Assembly (NCBI GenBank): GCA_002392705.1 | Contig: DGHP01000078.1 | Span: 25,643-35,703, forward strand | Length of the DNA stretch: 10,061 bases | Source: Lachnospiraceae bacterium UBA3845 | GTDB taxonomy: Bacteria; Bacillota; Clostridia; Lachnospirales; Lachnospiraceae | Direction of reading: 5' to 3' | Shown here: positions 1 through 7,404 of the stretch, piece after piece | Layout: each line of letters starts with the position of its first letter | How positions within the stretch are numbered: the first letter of the stretch is position 1 | Notes under the pieces: generated by a model | Database searches by the model: none | The model's input: the letters and a program-made list of their open reading frames with translations, nothing else | What the model was told of the DNA's origin: nothing | Position numbers and translations under genes: made by a program

Positions 1-2145
1 ATGGTCGGCGCCACGGTCTATGAGACGGCGAAGGATCATGTCACCGTTGAAGGCGTGATGAAGATCAAAAAGGGAAAGCTGCGCGGCTATGATTCCTTCG
101 GCATGCTCTGCTCCGGTACGGAACTGGGCGTAAATGAGGATATGTATCCGGGAGCCGGCTACAACGGCCTTCTTCTGCTGCCGGATGATGCGAAGCCGGG
201 AGAGGATGTGAAGCCGATCCTGGGGCTGGATGACTGGATCTTCGATATTGCCATCACGGCGAACAGGCCTGACTGCCAGTCCATTTTCGGAATCGCGCGC
301 GAGGTTGCCGCGGTTTTGGGAAAAGAGCTGAAAATGCCCGCTCTTGATTATCATGAATCCGGGATTGAGAAGGAAGGCTTCAGCGTGGAAGTGGAAGCTC
401 CGGACCTGTGCCCGCGCTATATCTCCCATTATGTGACGGATGTGACGATCGGGGAGTCCCCGGCCTGGATGAAGAGAAGGCTGGCCCTGGTCGGAATGAA
501 TTCCATTTCCAATATCGTCGACATCACCAACTACATCCTCATGGAGCTCGGCCAGCCGATGCACGCTTTCGATGAGGATTTTATCCGCGGAAACAGGATC
601 CTGGTACGCCGCGCGCAGGACGGGGAAAAGATCACCACCCTGGACGAGCAGGTCTATGAGCTGAATTCCAATAACCTGTGCATCTGCGACGGAACCGGGC
701 CGGTTGCCCTCGCCGGCGTGATGGGCGGGCTCAATTCGGAGATCCGCGATACCACGAAGGGCGTTCTCTTTGAATCCGCGAAGTTTGCCCGCGACAATAT
801 CCGCAAGACCTCCCGCGCCCTCGGCAAAAGAACCGATTCCAGCGCCAGGTTTGAAAAGGGAATTGACGAATACGGCACTGTCATGGCCATGAAGAGAGCC
901 CTGCATCTGGTGGAGGAACTGGGCTGCGGCAAAGTCGCTTCCACGCACCTCGACGTCAATACCGGCAATTCCGTTGAACCGCGTGAGATGAAGGTCTCGA
1001 TCGCCAAAGTGAATTCCGTGCTCGGAATCACCGTACCGGACGAAGAGATCCTGAGAATCATGAAGAACCTTGATTTCGCTCCTTCAATCGACGGCGATGA
1101 GCTGACCCTGCAGATTCCGGCATACCGGGATGATATCGAGAGCTATCCGGACATTTCCGAGGAAGTCATCCGCATGTACGGTTATGAGCATATCCGTCCG
1201 ACCCTGCTTGAGGAAGCGCAGGTTACGGCGGGCGGCCTGAACCTGAAGCAGCGTACCGAACTTGCCATCAAGAACAGGCTCTGCGCGGAGGGACTCTTTG
1301 AGGCCATGCACTATTCCTTCTTCAGTCCTGAGGATCTGAATCTTCTCAGGTTCCCGGAGGATGCGCCGGAGCGCGCCGCGATCCCGATCCTGAACCCCAT
1401 CAACGAGGATCTGTCCATTATGCGGACTACCCTGGCAGCCTCCATGCTCCATGCGATCGAGCGAAACCAGAAAAACGGAACCATCTCCGGAAGACTCTTT
1501 GAAGCTGCCAGCCGTTTCATCCCGAAGGCGCTTCCGCTTACAGAATATCCCGATGAGAAAGCCACACTCTGCGTCGGCATCTGGGGCGACGGGGAGAACT
1601 TCTTCACCCTGAAGGGAATCGCCCAGGCGGTCGCGGACTGCCTCCTTGTGGAATTCAGATATGTGCCTGCACAGAAGCCCTTCCTGCATCCCTACCGCAC
1701 AGCGGAACTGATCTGTGAAGGGGAGAAGGTAGGCTACCTCGGGCAGCTTGCCTATGACATCAAGGATCAGCTGAGCATGCGGACCGACGCCTTCGTCATG
1801 GAGATTGACCTGAGCGCCCTCGAGAAATACTACGGAAGAACCCCGGTGTTCAGGCCGCTGAGCAGATATCCGGATGAGAAAAGGGATCTGGCCTTTGTCA
1901 TGAACAGGAACATCAGCTGCGGACAGGTGGAGGATCTGATCCGCTTAAGCTGCCCGAAGGTTTCAGACATCCAGCTCTTTGACGTCTATGAAGGCGTCCA
2001 GATCCAGCAGGACAAGAAGGGCATGGCCTTCACTGTCACCTTCAGTCCGGGGGAGGAGGAACTGACCGATTCCGCCGTGGACGGATATGTAAAGAAGATC
2101 CTGAAGAATCTGAAAAAAGAACTGGATATCGAACTCAGAAGCTGA
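1..2145 (+). CDS. pheT: Phenylalanyl-tRNA synthetase beta subunit, 5' end missing
   Basis: This is the beta chain of the cytoplasmic alpha2-beta2 enzyme that charges tRNA-Phe with phenylalanine; the beta chain carries tRNA-binding and editing domains. The visible 714 residues begin inside the N-terminal tRNA-binding (OB-fold) domain, with KLRGYDSFGMLCS at residues 27-38. The conserved ITANRPDC stretch follows at 85-92, then the B3/B4 editing domain (about 139-310) and the B5 domain (about 330-405, ending ISEEVIRMYGY). A synthetase-like core comes next, and a ferredoxin-fold anticodon-binding domain ends the protein (about 622-713, RYPDEKRDLAFV). Full-length family members are near 800 residues, so some 85-90 residues lie upstream. 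The ATG at base 1 is therefore probably an internal methionine. pheS would be expected just upstream, outside the window. No strong terminator follows; a short GAGCC/GGCTC hairpin near 2149 lacks a T-run. Family assignment is very secure. Confidence 0.97.
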   Translation: MVGATVYETAKDHVTVEGVMKIKKGKLRGYDSFGMLCSGTELGVNEDMYPGAGYNGLLLLPDDAKPGEDVKPILGLDDWIFDIAITANRPDCQSIFGIAREVAAVLGKELKMPALDYHESGIEKEGFSVEVEAPDLCPRYISHYVTDVTIGESPAWMKRRLALVGMNSISNIVDITNYILMELGQPMHAFDEDFIRGNRILVRRAQDGEKITTLDEQVYELNSNNLCICDGTGPVALAGVMGGLNSEIRDTTKGVLFESAKFARDNIRKTSRALGKRTDSSARFEKGIDEYGTVMAMKRALHLVEELGCGKVASTHLDVNTGNSVEPREMKVSIAKVNSVLGITVPDEEILRIMKNLDFAPSIDGDELTLQIPAYRDDIESYPDISEEVIRMYGYEHIRPTLLEEAQVTAGGLNLKQRTELAIKNRLCAEGLFEAMHYSFFSPEDLNLLRFPEDAPERAAIPILNPINEDLSIMRTTLAASMLHAIERNQKNGTISGRLFEAASRFIPKALPLTEYPDEKATLCVGIWGDGENFFTLKGIAQAVADCLLVEFRYVPAQKPFLHPYRTAELICEGEKVGYLGQLAYDIKDQLSMRTDAFVMEIDLSALEKYYGRTPVFRPLSRYPDEKRDLAFVMNRNISCGQVEDLIRLSCPKVSDIQLFDVYEGVQIQQDKKGMAFTVTFSPGEEELTDSAVDGYVKKILKNLKKELDIELRS

Positions 2146-2174
2146 AAAGAGCCTGCTGCTCCTGGGCTCAGAGC

Positions 2175-2269
2175 TTACTATTCACGGCCCTCCACACATC
2201 AGGCTGCAGACTCTTGTGTGCAGGTACGACGAAGCAGAACCCGGTTTCAAAATGGCCGTGAATCATAAC
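2175..2269 (-). repeat. Palindromic dispersed repeat, copy 1 (inverted)
   Basis: The outer arms ATTCACGGCC (2180-2189) and GGCCGTGAAT (2254-2263) are perfect inverted repeats about 64 bases apart. The 15-mer TTACTATTCACGGCC at 2175-2189 recurs exactly at 9986-10000. Read on the minus strand, the interior (TTTTGAAACCGGGTTCTG, then TTCGT and TGCA blocks) aligns with copy 3, so this copy is in the opposite orientation. It sits between the end of pheT and the promoter of the structured RNA. It resembles a REP-like or MITE-like element, which is inference from structure. No transposase is present. Confidence 0.7.
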
Positions 2270-2287
2270 TCTTTTTCATCTTTAAAG

Positions 2288-2316
2288 TTGACTTGAAGAG
2301 AAAGAAGTGTCATAAT
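2288..2316 (+). promoter_or_regulatory. Sigma-A type promoter of the structured RNA
   Basis: A -35 box TTGACT (2288-2293) and a -10 box CATAAT (2311-2316) are separated by exactly 17 bases, with AT-rich flanks. The predicted start is near 2323. It is the only good promoter between pheT and the terminator at 2623-2651, so it most likely drives the non-coding RNA. Confidence 0.75.
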
Positions 2317-2322
2317 TAATAC

Positions 2323-2651
2323 TGTAATTCAGTTACGATTCGAATTACCTGGGGTGTGCGACAGTTCTGTTTATTTTTGAACCTACATCGACTTGAACGG
2401 GTTCCCTATTATTGCTGTGATTGATGTCAGGCCTCCTTCGAGTGGAAGGCAGAGACGCAGCTGCGGTTACCCACCTGGCTTTACGCTAGGAGTCAAAAGA
2501 CAGGGCATCGGCACTCCGGGATTCGCAGGAGACATATTCTGCCCACGGCTGTGTTTTGCAGACGTGGCTGCAGAATCGTCATCCGCCCCGTTGAATCAGG
2601 GTACAGAACTTCGTTACAGGAGGAGGACATACTCGTATGTCCTCTCTTTTT
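2323..2651 (+). ncRNA. ssrS: Structured non-coding RNA, probably 6S (SsrS)-like
   Basis: No convincing gene is encoded here, but promoter, folded body and terminator form a complete RNA unit of about 330 nt. Seen directly: a closing helix pairs AGTTCTGT (2363-2370) with ACAGAACT (2603-2610) and extends outward through CGA/TCG and further pairs. Inside are GAACC/GGTTC (2379-2383 with 2400-2404), CCTTC/GAAGG (2435-2439 with 2445-2449), CCTGGC/GCTAGG (2474-2479 with 2485-2490), GGGCA/TGCCC (2503-2507 with 2540-2544) and CCACG/CGTGG (2543-2547 with 2563-2567); the last two share two bases. 6S RNA binds housekeeping RNA polymerase by mimicking an open promoter. A long closing stem followed by the unpaired TTATTTTT region fits that, and the GAACCTACAT and GGGTTCC blocks resemble my memory of Clostridia 6S sequences. 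The length is greater than the usual 180-230 nt and the inner part looks branched, so another RNA class is possible. ncRNA status is firm; the 6S identity is tentative. Confidence 0.6.
2623..2651 (+). terminator. Intrinsic terminator of the structured RNA
   Basis: GAGGACATAC (2623-2632) and GTATGTCCTC (2635-2644) are perfectly complementary, giving about nine stable pairs with a CTCG tetraloop. TC and five T bases follow (2647-2651). This defines the 3' end of the RNA. Confidence 0.9.
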
Positions 2652-2652
2652 A

Positions 2653-2763
2653 GTTACTCTGCTGATGTTTCTTATAATGTTATCTGTTTTGAAATCATTT
2701 TCCGGTTCATCGGGTCTGCAGGAAAAACAGGTTCTGATTTAATAAAGCCGTGAATGGGGTAAC
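2653..2763 (+). repeat. Palindromic dispersed repeat, copy 2 (diverged)
   Basis: The best-conserved part is 2691-2740. GAAATC, three variable bases and TTCCGGTTC (2691-2708) match copy 3 at 10006-10023 with identical spacing. The 16-mer AAACAGGTTCTGATTT (2725-2740) recurs exactly at 10042-10057. The right end GCCGTGAAT...GGTAAC (2748-2763) matches the family's terminal arm. The left end is degenerate, with only GTTACT (2653-2658) recognisable. It lies between the RNA terminator and queA, so it probably forms part of the queA leader. Confidence 0.65.
2673..2678 (+). promoter_or_regulatory. Possible -10 element upstream of queA
   Basis: A perfect TATAAT lies about 115 bases before queA, just after the RNA terminator. 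The bases 16-17 upstream (TAGTTA or TTAGTT) are a poor -35 box, so the promoter is only a candidate. If used, the transcript would begin just before the best-conserved part of repeat copy 2. Confidence 0.3.
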
Positions 2764-2792
2764 GTTAAAATGAATGATTGTGAGACAATGGA

Positions 2793-3824
2793 ATGAAGAC
2801 AAGTGATTTCTGGTATGACCTTCCCCGGGAGCTGATCGCTCAGGATCCCCTTGAGGACCGGTCCTCCTCCAGGCTTATGGTTCTGGACAGGCAGACGGGG
2901 CAGCTTGGGCATCATGTGTTCAGGGAAATTGTGGATTTTCTGAATCCGGGCGACTGCCTTGTGATCAATAATACCCGGGTGATCCCGGCAAGGCTGATCG
3001 GCGTGAAGGAGGATACGGGCGCCGCTGTGGAGGTCCTGCTTTTAAAGCGCATTCCCGGCAGGGAGTCAGTCTGGGAGACCCTGGTCAGGCCCGGTAAAAA
3101 ATGCAGGCCGGGAGCCCGCCTCTCTTTCGGGGACGGACTTCTGAGAGGAGAAGTTGCGGAGGTTGTGGAGGACGGGAACCGTCTCGTCCGCTTTGCGTAC
3201 GACGGAGTGTTTGAGGAGATCCTGGACCGGCTGGGGCAGATGCCTCTGCCTCCCTACATTACCCATGAGCTGAAAGACAGGGACCGCTATCAGACGGTAT
3301 ACGCGAAGTATGACGGCTCCGCCGCAGCTCCGACGGCAGGCCTTCATTTTACAGAGGATCTGCTGGATCAGATCCGGGAGAAGGGCGTGAAGATCGCCCA
3401 GCTGACCCTCCATGTGGGACTCGGTACCTTCCGGCCTGTAAAAGTGGAGGATGTCACGCAGCATCACATGCACACAGAGCACTGCATGATCGACGGGCAG
3501 ACTGCTGCCCTGATCAATGAGACGAAGCGCTCGGGCGGACGTGTGGTGGCTGTGGGGACAACCAGCTGCAGGACCCTGGAATCCATGGCCCTCGAGGACG
3601 GGACTGTGAGAAGCGGGGAGATGGACACCTCGATTTTCATCTACCCGGGCTATCACTTTAAGGTTATGGACGCCCTGATCACGAATTTCCATCTTCCGGA
3701 ATCCACCCTGGTCATGCTGGTCTCCGCATTCGCCGGTAAAGAGCAGATTATGAACGCCTACGCCGAGGCGGTGAAGGAGCGTTACCGCTTTTTCTCCTTC
3801 GGAGATGCCATGTTCATCCACTGA
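2793..3824 (+). CDS. queA: S-adenosylmethionine:tRNA ribosyltransferase-isomerase QueA
   Basis: QueA transfers and isomerises the ribosyl moiety of SAM onto 7-aminomethyl-7-deazaguanine in tRNA, making epoxyqueuosine, the next-to-last step of queuosine synthesis at the wobble base of GUN-anticodon tRNAs. The 343 residues match the usual family length. Family motifs run in order: [12 protein letters not shown] (9-20), [10 protein letters not shown] (59-68), GQMPLPPYI (148-156), RYQTVYAK (165-172), APTAGLHFT (179-187), [10 protein letters not shown] (207-216), [11 protein letters not shown] (254-264) and [10 protein letters not shown] (297-306). The ATG at 2793 gives the canonical N-terminus, although the preceding ribosome binding site is weak (GAGACAATGGA); another ATG at 2788 is out of frame. 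The tgt or queG genes often near queA are not seen here. Identification is secure. Confidence 0.97.
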   Translation: MKTSDFWYDLPRELIAQDPLEDRSSSRLMVLDRQTGQLGHHVFREIVDFLNPGDCLVINNTRVIPARLIGVKEDTGAAVEVLLLKRIPGRESVWETLVRPGKKCRPGARLSFGDGLLRGEVAEVVEDGNRLVRFAYDGVFEEILDRLGQMPLPPYITHELKDRDRYQTVYAKYDGSAAAPTAGLHFTEDLLDQIREKGVKIAQLTLHVGLGTFRPVKVEDVTQHHMHTEHCMIDGQTAALINETKRSGGRVVAVGTTSCRTLESMALEDGTVRSGEMDTSIFIYPGYHFKVMDALITNFHLPESTLVMLVSAFAGKEQIMNAYAEAVKERYRFFSFGDAMFIH

Positions 3825-3863
3825 GCGGGCTTTCCGCCGGCGCGGAATGAATTCCACAGTCAC

Positions 3864-3887
3864 CCGGCAGGGCTTCGGGCCTGCCGG
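3864..3887 (+). terminator. Hairpin after queA, terminator-like
   Basis: CCGGCAGG (3864-3871) pairs perfectly with CCTGCCGG (3880-3887) around GCTTCGGG, whose centre is a stable C-TTCG-G tetraloop. The nearest T-run (3905-3909) is 17 bases downstream rather than adjacent. This is therefore an imperfect intrinsic terminator, or an RNA-stabilising stem in the leader of the next gene. Confidence 0.45.
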
Positions 3888-3923
3888 CAGATACCGTAAA
3901 ACCGTTTTTAGGAGGAAAGAATT

Positions 3924-5525
3924 ATGCCATCCTGGTTGAAAAATGCAGTATTTTATGAAATTTACCCCCAGTCTTTCAAGGACAGCAACTCGGACGGAAT
4001 CGGCGATTTTAACGGTATTATCGAGAAACTCGATTACATCGCCGATCTTGGATGCAATGCCCTCTGGATCAATCCCTGCTTCGATTCCCCCTTCAAGGAT
4101 GCGGGCTATGATATAAGGGATTATAAGAAGGCGGCGGAGCGCTACGGGACGAACGAGGATCTGTGCAGGCTTTTTGAAGAGGCCCATAAGAGAGGGATCA
4201 AAGTTCTTCTGGACCTTGTGCCAGGCCACACCAGTGAAGAGCATGAGTGGTTTCTTAAAAGTAAGAAGAATGAGAAAAATGAATATACCGACCGCTTCAT
4301 CTGGACGGATTTCTGTTTCGCGGGCAGCCATGAATATCCATACATCGGCGGCGAGAGTGAACGGAGCGGGACCTATCTGCTCAGCTTCTTCAAGTGCCAG
4401 CCTGCCCTGAACTATGGCTGGCTGAATCCGGATGAGAGCTGGAAATGCGCCATCGACTCCGAGGCGGCCATCGCCACCAGGGAAGCCATCAAGGATGTCA
4501 TGCGCTTCTGGATGGACGCAGGCTGCGACGGCTTCCGTGTGGATATGGCAGGCTCCCTTGTCAAGAGCGACGATGAGAAGAAAACGGGAACGAGCAGGTT
4601 CTGGCAGGATATCCGGGCCATGATGGACCGTGAATATCCGCAGTGCGCCCTGGTATCGGAATGGAGCCAGCCGGATATTGCCCTGAAAGCGGGCTTCCAT
4701 ATGGATTTTCTGCTCAATGTGTACCGGGGCGGCTACAGCAGCCTGATCCGTGATTACCAGAATCACGCGGACCACAATATTCTTTCGGATCCTTTCTTCA
4801 CGGGCGCGGCCGGCATCGATGAGAAGGGGCAGTATGAGGACCACAGCTTTTTCAAAAAGGACGCCGGCGGAGATATCTGCCGTTTCCTGGATGAATATCT
4901 GAAATTTTATAAATCCTCGAAAGAGGACGGCTATATCAGCATGCTGACCTGCAATCATGATACGGTCAGGCCTTCCTACAACCTTACAGACAGGGAGCTG
5001 AAACTCTTTTACGGCATGATCTTCACCTTTCCGGGTGTTCCCTTCCTTTATTACGGGGACGAGATCGGCATGCGCTATCTGAACCTTCCCACGAAGGAGG
5101 GCGGTTATTTCCGGACGGGATCCCGCTCCCCGATGCAGTGGAACAGCGGAAAGAATCTGGGATTCTCTGACGCTGAGAAGGAGGCGCTCTATCTGCCGGT
5201 GGATCCGGCTCCCGATGCGCCGAACGCGGAGGATTCCATGAAGGATCCGGATTCTCTCCTGAATATGCTGAAGGCGCTTCTGAAACTGCGCCGCAGCGAA
5301 GCGGATCTTCAGGCAGACAGAGAACTTGAGATCCTTTACGCTGAGCCGGGCAGGCTTCCCTTCGTCTACCGCAGGGGCGCGAGGATTCTCGCCGTCAATC
5401 CGGGATCGGAGGAAGCAAGCGTGAAACTGGAGGCGGAAGACAGAGAGCTTCTCTTCAGCGTCGGCGAGGGCAGCCTGAAAGACGGTATTCTCAAAGCCGG
5501 CCCCCAGTCCTTCCTCATCTTCTGA
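3924..5525 (+). CDS. GH13 alpha-glucosidase / oligo-glucosidase family enzyme
   Basis: This is an alpha-amylase-superfamily (GH13) enzyme of 533 residues with no signal peptide, so it should act in the cytoplasm on imported alpha-glucosides; exact specificity cannot be read. The N-terminus FYEIYPQSFKDSNSDGIGDF (10-29) is typical of the oligo-1,6-glucosidase/trehalose synthase side of the family. The catalytic regions are present: DLVPGHTS (97-104), GFRVD with the nucleophile Asp207, SEW with the acid/base Glu246, and CNHD with Asp346. SRSPMQWN (400-407) is another family hallmark. The C-terminal 85 or so residues should form the usual beta-domain. Region I has Gly101 where many relatives have Asn before His102. 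A strong AGGAGG site (3910-3915) sits eight bases before the ATG. The stop overlaps the start of the MATE gene. Alternatives are trehalose synthase-like or sucrose/isomaltose-active enzymes. Confidence 0.9.
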   Translation: MPSWLKNAVFYEIYPQSFKDSNSDGIGDFNGIIEKLDYIADLGCNALWINPCFDSPFKDAGYDIRDYKKAAERYGTNEDLCRLFEEAHKRGIKVLLDLVPGHTSEEHEWFLKSKKNEKNEYTDRFIWTDFCFAGSHEYPYIGGESERSGTYLLSFFKCQPALNYGWLNPDESWKCAIDSEAAIATREAIKDVMRFWMDAGCDGFRVDMAGSLVKSDDEKKTGTSRFWQDIRAMMDREYPQCALVSEWSQPDIALKAGFHMDFLLNVYRGGYSSLIRDYQNHADHNILSDPFFTGAAGIDEKGQYEDHSFFKKDAGGDICRFLDEYLKFYKSSKEDGYISMLTCNHDTVRPSYNLTDRELKLFYGMIFTFPGVPFLYYGDEIGMRYLNLPTKEGGYFRTGSRSPMQWNSGKNLGFSDAEKEALYLPVDPAPDAPNAEDSMKDPDSLLNMLKALLKLRRSEADLQADRELEILYAEPGRLPFVYRRGARILAVNPGSEEASVKLEAEDRELLFSVGEGSLKDGILKAGPQSFLIF

Positions 5526-6865
5526 TGAGAAAGGAGATACGGCCGCTTCTGAAATCATTTCTGCTCCTCTCCCTGCCGACTGTGGCAGAGCAGATTCTGT
5601 CCACCCTGTTCCAGTATGTGGACACTGCCATGGTCGGGAGACTGGGGGAGGAGGCAACCGCGTCGGTAAGCGTGACATCGACAATCGGATGGCTGGTCGG
5701 CAGCGTCATATATGGCGGCGGGGCAGCCATCCTGACACTGACGGCCAGGGCTTACGGGGCGAAGGATAGAGAGAAGGGGGAGAAGCTTTCCTCCCTGAGC
5801 CTGATCCTGTCCCTGATTTTCGGGGTCCTGATCGGCGGAATCAGTATTCTCTTAAGTCCCCATATTCCGGTCTGGATGGGAGCGGATGTCAGGATCCGGG
5901 ATCAGGCCAGCCGCTACTTTACCATCATAAGCCTTCCCATGTTCTTCCGGTCTCTCACAGCCTTGTGCGGAAGCGCGGTGAGGGGCGCCCAGGATACCAG
6001 AAGGCCGATGCTGATCAGCGTTCTGGCCAGCGTCATGAATGTGATCCTCGACTATATACTGATCTATCCCTGCGGCTATGGGGTAGATGGGGCGGCGGCT
6101 GCCACGGCTCTGTGCGTTACCTTTTCCGGAATCATGAACCTGCTCCTGATGCGGCGGACGCCCTTCCTCAGGGGGGCGGGATACCGGATGCCCGACCGGC
6201 AGCTGGTGCGGGAATGCCTGCAGCTGGCCTTTCCCGTCATGGGAATCAGCTGTGTGACCTGCATGGGCTATGTAGTCTTTGCGGGCCTGGTTTCGGGCAT
6301 GGGAACGACGATCTTTGCGGCCCATTCCATCGCGGTCACGGCAGAGACAGTTTTCTATATTCCCGGTTACGGACTCAGGACTGCCACGACAGCCCTGACG
6401 GGGGCGGCGGTCGGAGAGGGGAACGGAGAGAAATTTTCCATCTACTGCAGGATTGCGGCAGGCCTGACCGTGGGAATGATGGTTCTGAGCGGAATCGCCC
6501 TATATTTCTGCGCTGACTGGCTGATGGGCCTTTTCACGCCCTCGGAAAGAGTGGTTCAGCTCGGGGCGCAGATGCTGCGGCTCGTGGCTTTTTCCGAGCC
6601 TTTCTTCGGCCTTTATGTCGTGCTGGAAGGCATCTATTACGGCATGGGACAGACCCGCTACCCCTTCTGGGTGGAGGCGGTCAGCATCTGGGGTGTACGG
6701 ATCCTCTTTACCTATCTCTGTGTCAGGGTATGGAATCTGGGACTGCTGGAGGTCTGGTACTGTATGATCGCGGATAATGTCACCAAGGCGCTCCTTCTCT
6801 TTGCCCCCTTCCTTAAGGGAGGGAAAAGAGGTTTCCGGATGGATGAAGATTTGCTGCATTTTTAG
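5525..6865 (+). CDS. MATE family efflux transporter (NorM/DinF-like)
   Basis: This is a membrane antiporter of the multidrug and toxic compound extrusion family, 446 residues, expected to have about 12 transmembrane helices in two six-helix halves. Family features are the first-helix signature QYVDTAMVGRLG (30-41), VRGAQDTRRPM (152-162) leading into NVILDYILIY (172-181), and the second-half motif GLRTATTALTGAAVGEGN (283-300). Hydrophobic segments run throughout, with a charged C-terminus. The start ATG shares one base with the upstream TGA (TGATG). No ribosome binding site precedes it, while an AAGGAG lies inside the first codons, so translation probably depends on reinitiation after the glycosidase gene. 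The substrate is unknown: the family exports drugs, dyes or metabolites using sodium or proton gradients. Family assignment is secure. Confidence 0.93.
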   Translation: MRKEIRPLLKSFLLLSLPTVAEQILSTLFQYVDTAMVGRLGEEATASVSVTSTIGWLVGSVIYGGGAAILTLTARAYGAKDREKGEKLSSLSLILSLIFGVLIGGISILLSPHIPVWMGADVRIRDQASRYFTIISLPMFFRSLTALCGSAVRGAQDTRRPMLISVLASVMNVILDYILIYPCGYGVDGAAAATALCVTFSGIMNLLLMRRTPFLRGAGYRMPDRQLVRECLQLAFPVMGISCVTCMGYVVFAGLVSGMGTTIFAAHSIAVTAETVFYIPGYGLRTATTALTGAAVGEGNGEKFSIYCRIAAGLTVGMMVLSGIALYFCADWLMGLFTPSERVVQLGAQMLRLVAFSEPFFGLYVVLEGIYYGMGQTRYPFWVEAVSIWGVRILFTYLCVRVWNLGLLEVWYCMIADNVTKALLLFAPFLKGGKRGFRMDEDLLHF

Positions 6866-6866
6866 C

Positions 6867-6895
6867 ATGACAGATTCAGCAAAAGCCTTTACAAT
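6867..6895 (+). promoter_or_regulatory. Probable promoter of the DUF6465-like gene
   Basis: A -35 box ATGACA (6867-6872) and a -10 box TACAAT (6890-6895) are spaced by 17 bases. They begin two bases after the MATE stop codon. The start would be near 6902, giving a 50-base leader with a strong AAAGGAGG site before the ATG at 6952. Confidence 0.55.
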
Positions 6896-6951
6896 GAAAT
6901 CAGATTTTCAGATGCAGAAGGTTTGACAGGAAATGAAAAAGGAGGATCATT

Positions 6952-7341
6952 ATGCCCAGGAAAAAAGCTGACAGTTCAGCAGAGACAAAACTGACGGAAA
7001 AGATTGAGGAAGCAGTCGAAGCTGCCAAGGCAGATCTTGAGAAGGCAGCAGAGGCCGTGGAGAAGTCCGCGCCCGTAAAGAAGGCAAAAAAGAGCGCCTC
7101 GAAGGCTGCAGGGAAGATCGCGGAGAAAGCGGCAGGCCTGCCCGAGATAAAGACCTTCCTGCAGTACGCGGGGAAGTCCCTGGATGTAGCCGAAATCACG
7201 GAACAGTGCAAAGCGGACTGGAAAAAGAATTACGGCGGAAGAGGAAAGAGAATCCGCACGATCAGCGTTTATCTGAAGCATGAGGATGAGAAGGCTTATT
7301 ATCTGGTGAACGGTTCGGAGGACGGATCCGTTGAACTCTGA
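6952..7341 (+). CDS. DUF6465-like small protein with lysine/alanine-rich N-terminal tail
   Basis: The protein has 129 residues and unknown function. Residues 1-62 are low complexity, rich in Ala, Lys and Glu, with KKAKKSASKAAGK (43-55) resembling the tails of bacterial histone H1-like proteins. Residues 65-129 form a compact conserved-looking domain: FLQYAGKSLDVAEI (69-82), then DWKKNYGGRGKRI (89-101), then the ISVYLKHEDEKAYYLVNG core (104-121). I associate this domain, with its YAGK start and YYLVN core, with DUF6465 proteins common in Lachnospiraceae; that is from memory. There is no signal peptide or membrane segment. The strong AAAGGAGG site (6938-6945) fixes the start. A promoter precedes it and a terminator follows at 7382, so it is probably a single-gene unit. 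A nucleic-acid-binding role for the tail is inference from charge only. Confidence 0.85.
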   Translation: MPRKKADSSAETKLTEKIEEAVEAAKADLEKAAEAVEKSAPVKKAKKSASKAAGKIAEKAAGLPEIKTFLQYAGKSLDVAEITEQCKADWKKNYGGRGKRIRTISVYLKHEDEKAYYLVNGSEDGSVEL

Positions 7342-7381
7342 TGAAGCTTTTTGTTTCCGGTTATTGATGATGCAGCTCTGT

Positions 7382-7404
7382 GCCCTGCGGCGCAGGGCTT
7401 TCTT
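7382..7404 (+). terminator. Intrinsic terminator after the DUF6465-like gene
   Basis: GCCCTGC (7382-7388) pairs perfectly with GCAGGGC (7392-7398) around a GGC loop, followed by TTTCTT. The T-tract is interrupted by one C. A second inverted repeat overlaps its 3' arm: GGGCTTTC (7395-7402) with GAAAGCCC (7415-7422). Confidence 0.7.

Noticed and set aside
1..3. ATG at base 1 as the true start of pheT
   Set aside because: The sequence begins in the middle of the conserved N-terminal domain, so the real start is upstream of the window.
1084..1689. 201-codon minus-strand frame inside pheT
   Set aside because: It lies fully opposite a secure gene, has no motif, and no promoter or ribosome binding site of its own was noted.
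2323..2651. RNase P RNA, tmRNA or SRP RNA as identity of the structured RNA
   Set aside because: The RNase P GAGGAAAGTCC block, the tmRNA 3' GGTTCGA...CCA end and the SRP GGAAGGAAGCAGC motif are all absent.
2393..2742. Short plus-strand frames over the non-coding RNA (2393-2653 and 2551-2742)
   Set aside because: They overlap each other and the paired helices and terminator of the RNA, lack ribosome binding sites and give no protein-like sequence.
2146..2792. T-box or preQ1 riboswitch in front of queA
   Set aside because: No T-box AGGGTGGNACCGCG antiterminator motif is seen and the terminator lies about 140 bases before queA, followed by a separate possible -10 box. No preQ1 aptamer pattern was recognised.
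3066..5684. 872-codon open frame on the minus strand across queA and the GH13 gene
   Set aside because: It is antisense to two well-identified genes, its translation has no recognisable domain and is unusually rich in His, Arg and Ile, and long antisense frames are common opposite GC-rich coding DNA.
6923..6928. Perfect TTGACA just before the DUF6465-like gene
   Set aside because: A -10 box at 16-18 bases would fall on the start codon. The upstream pair 6867-6872 and 6890-6895 fits better.
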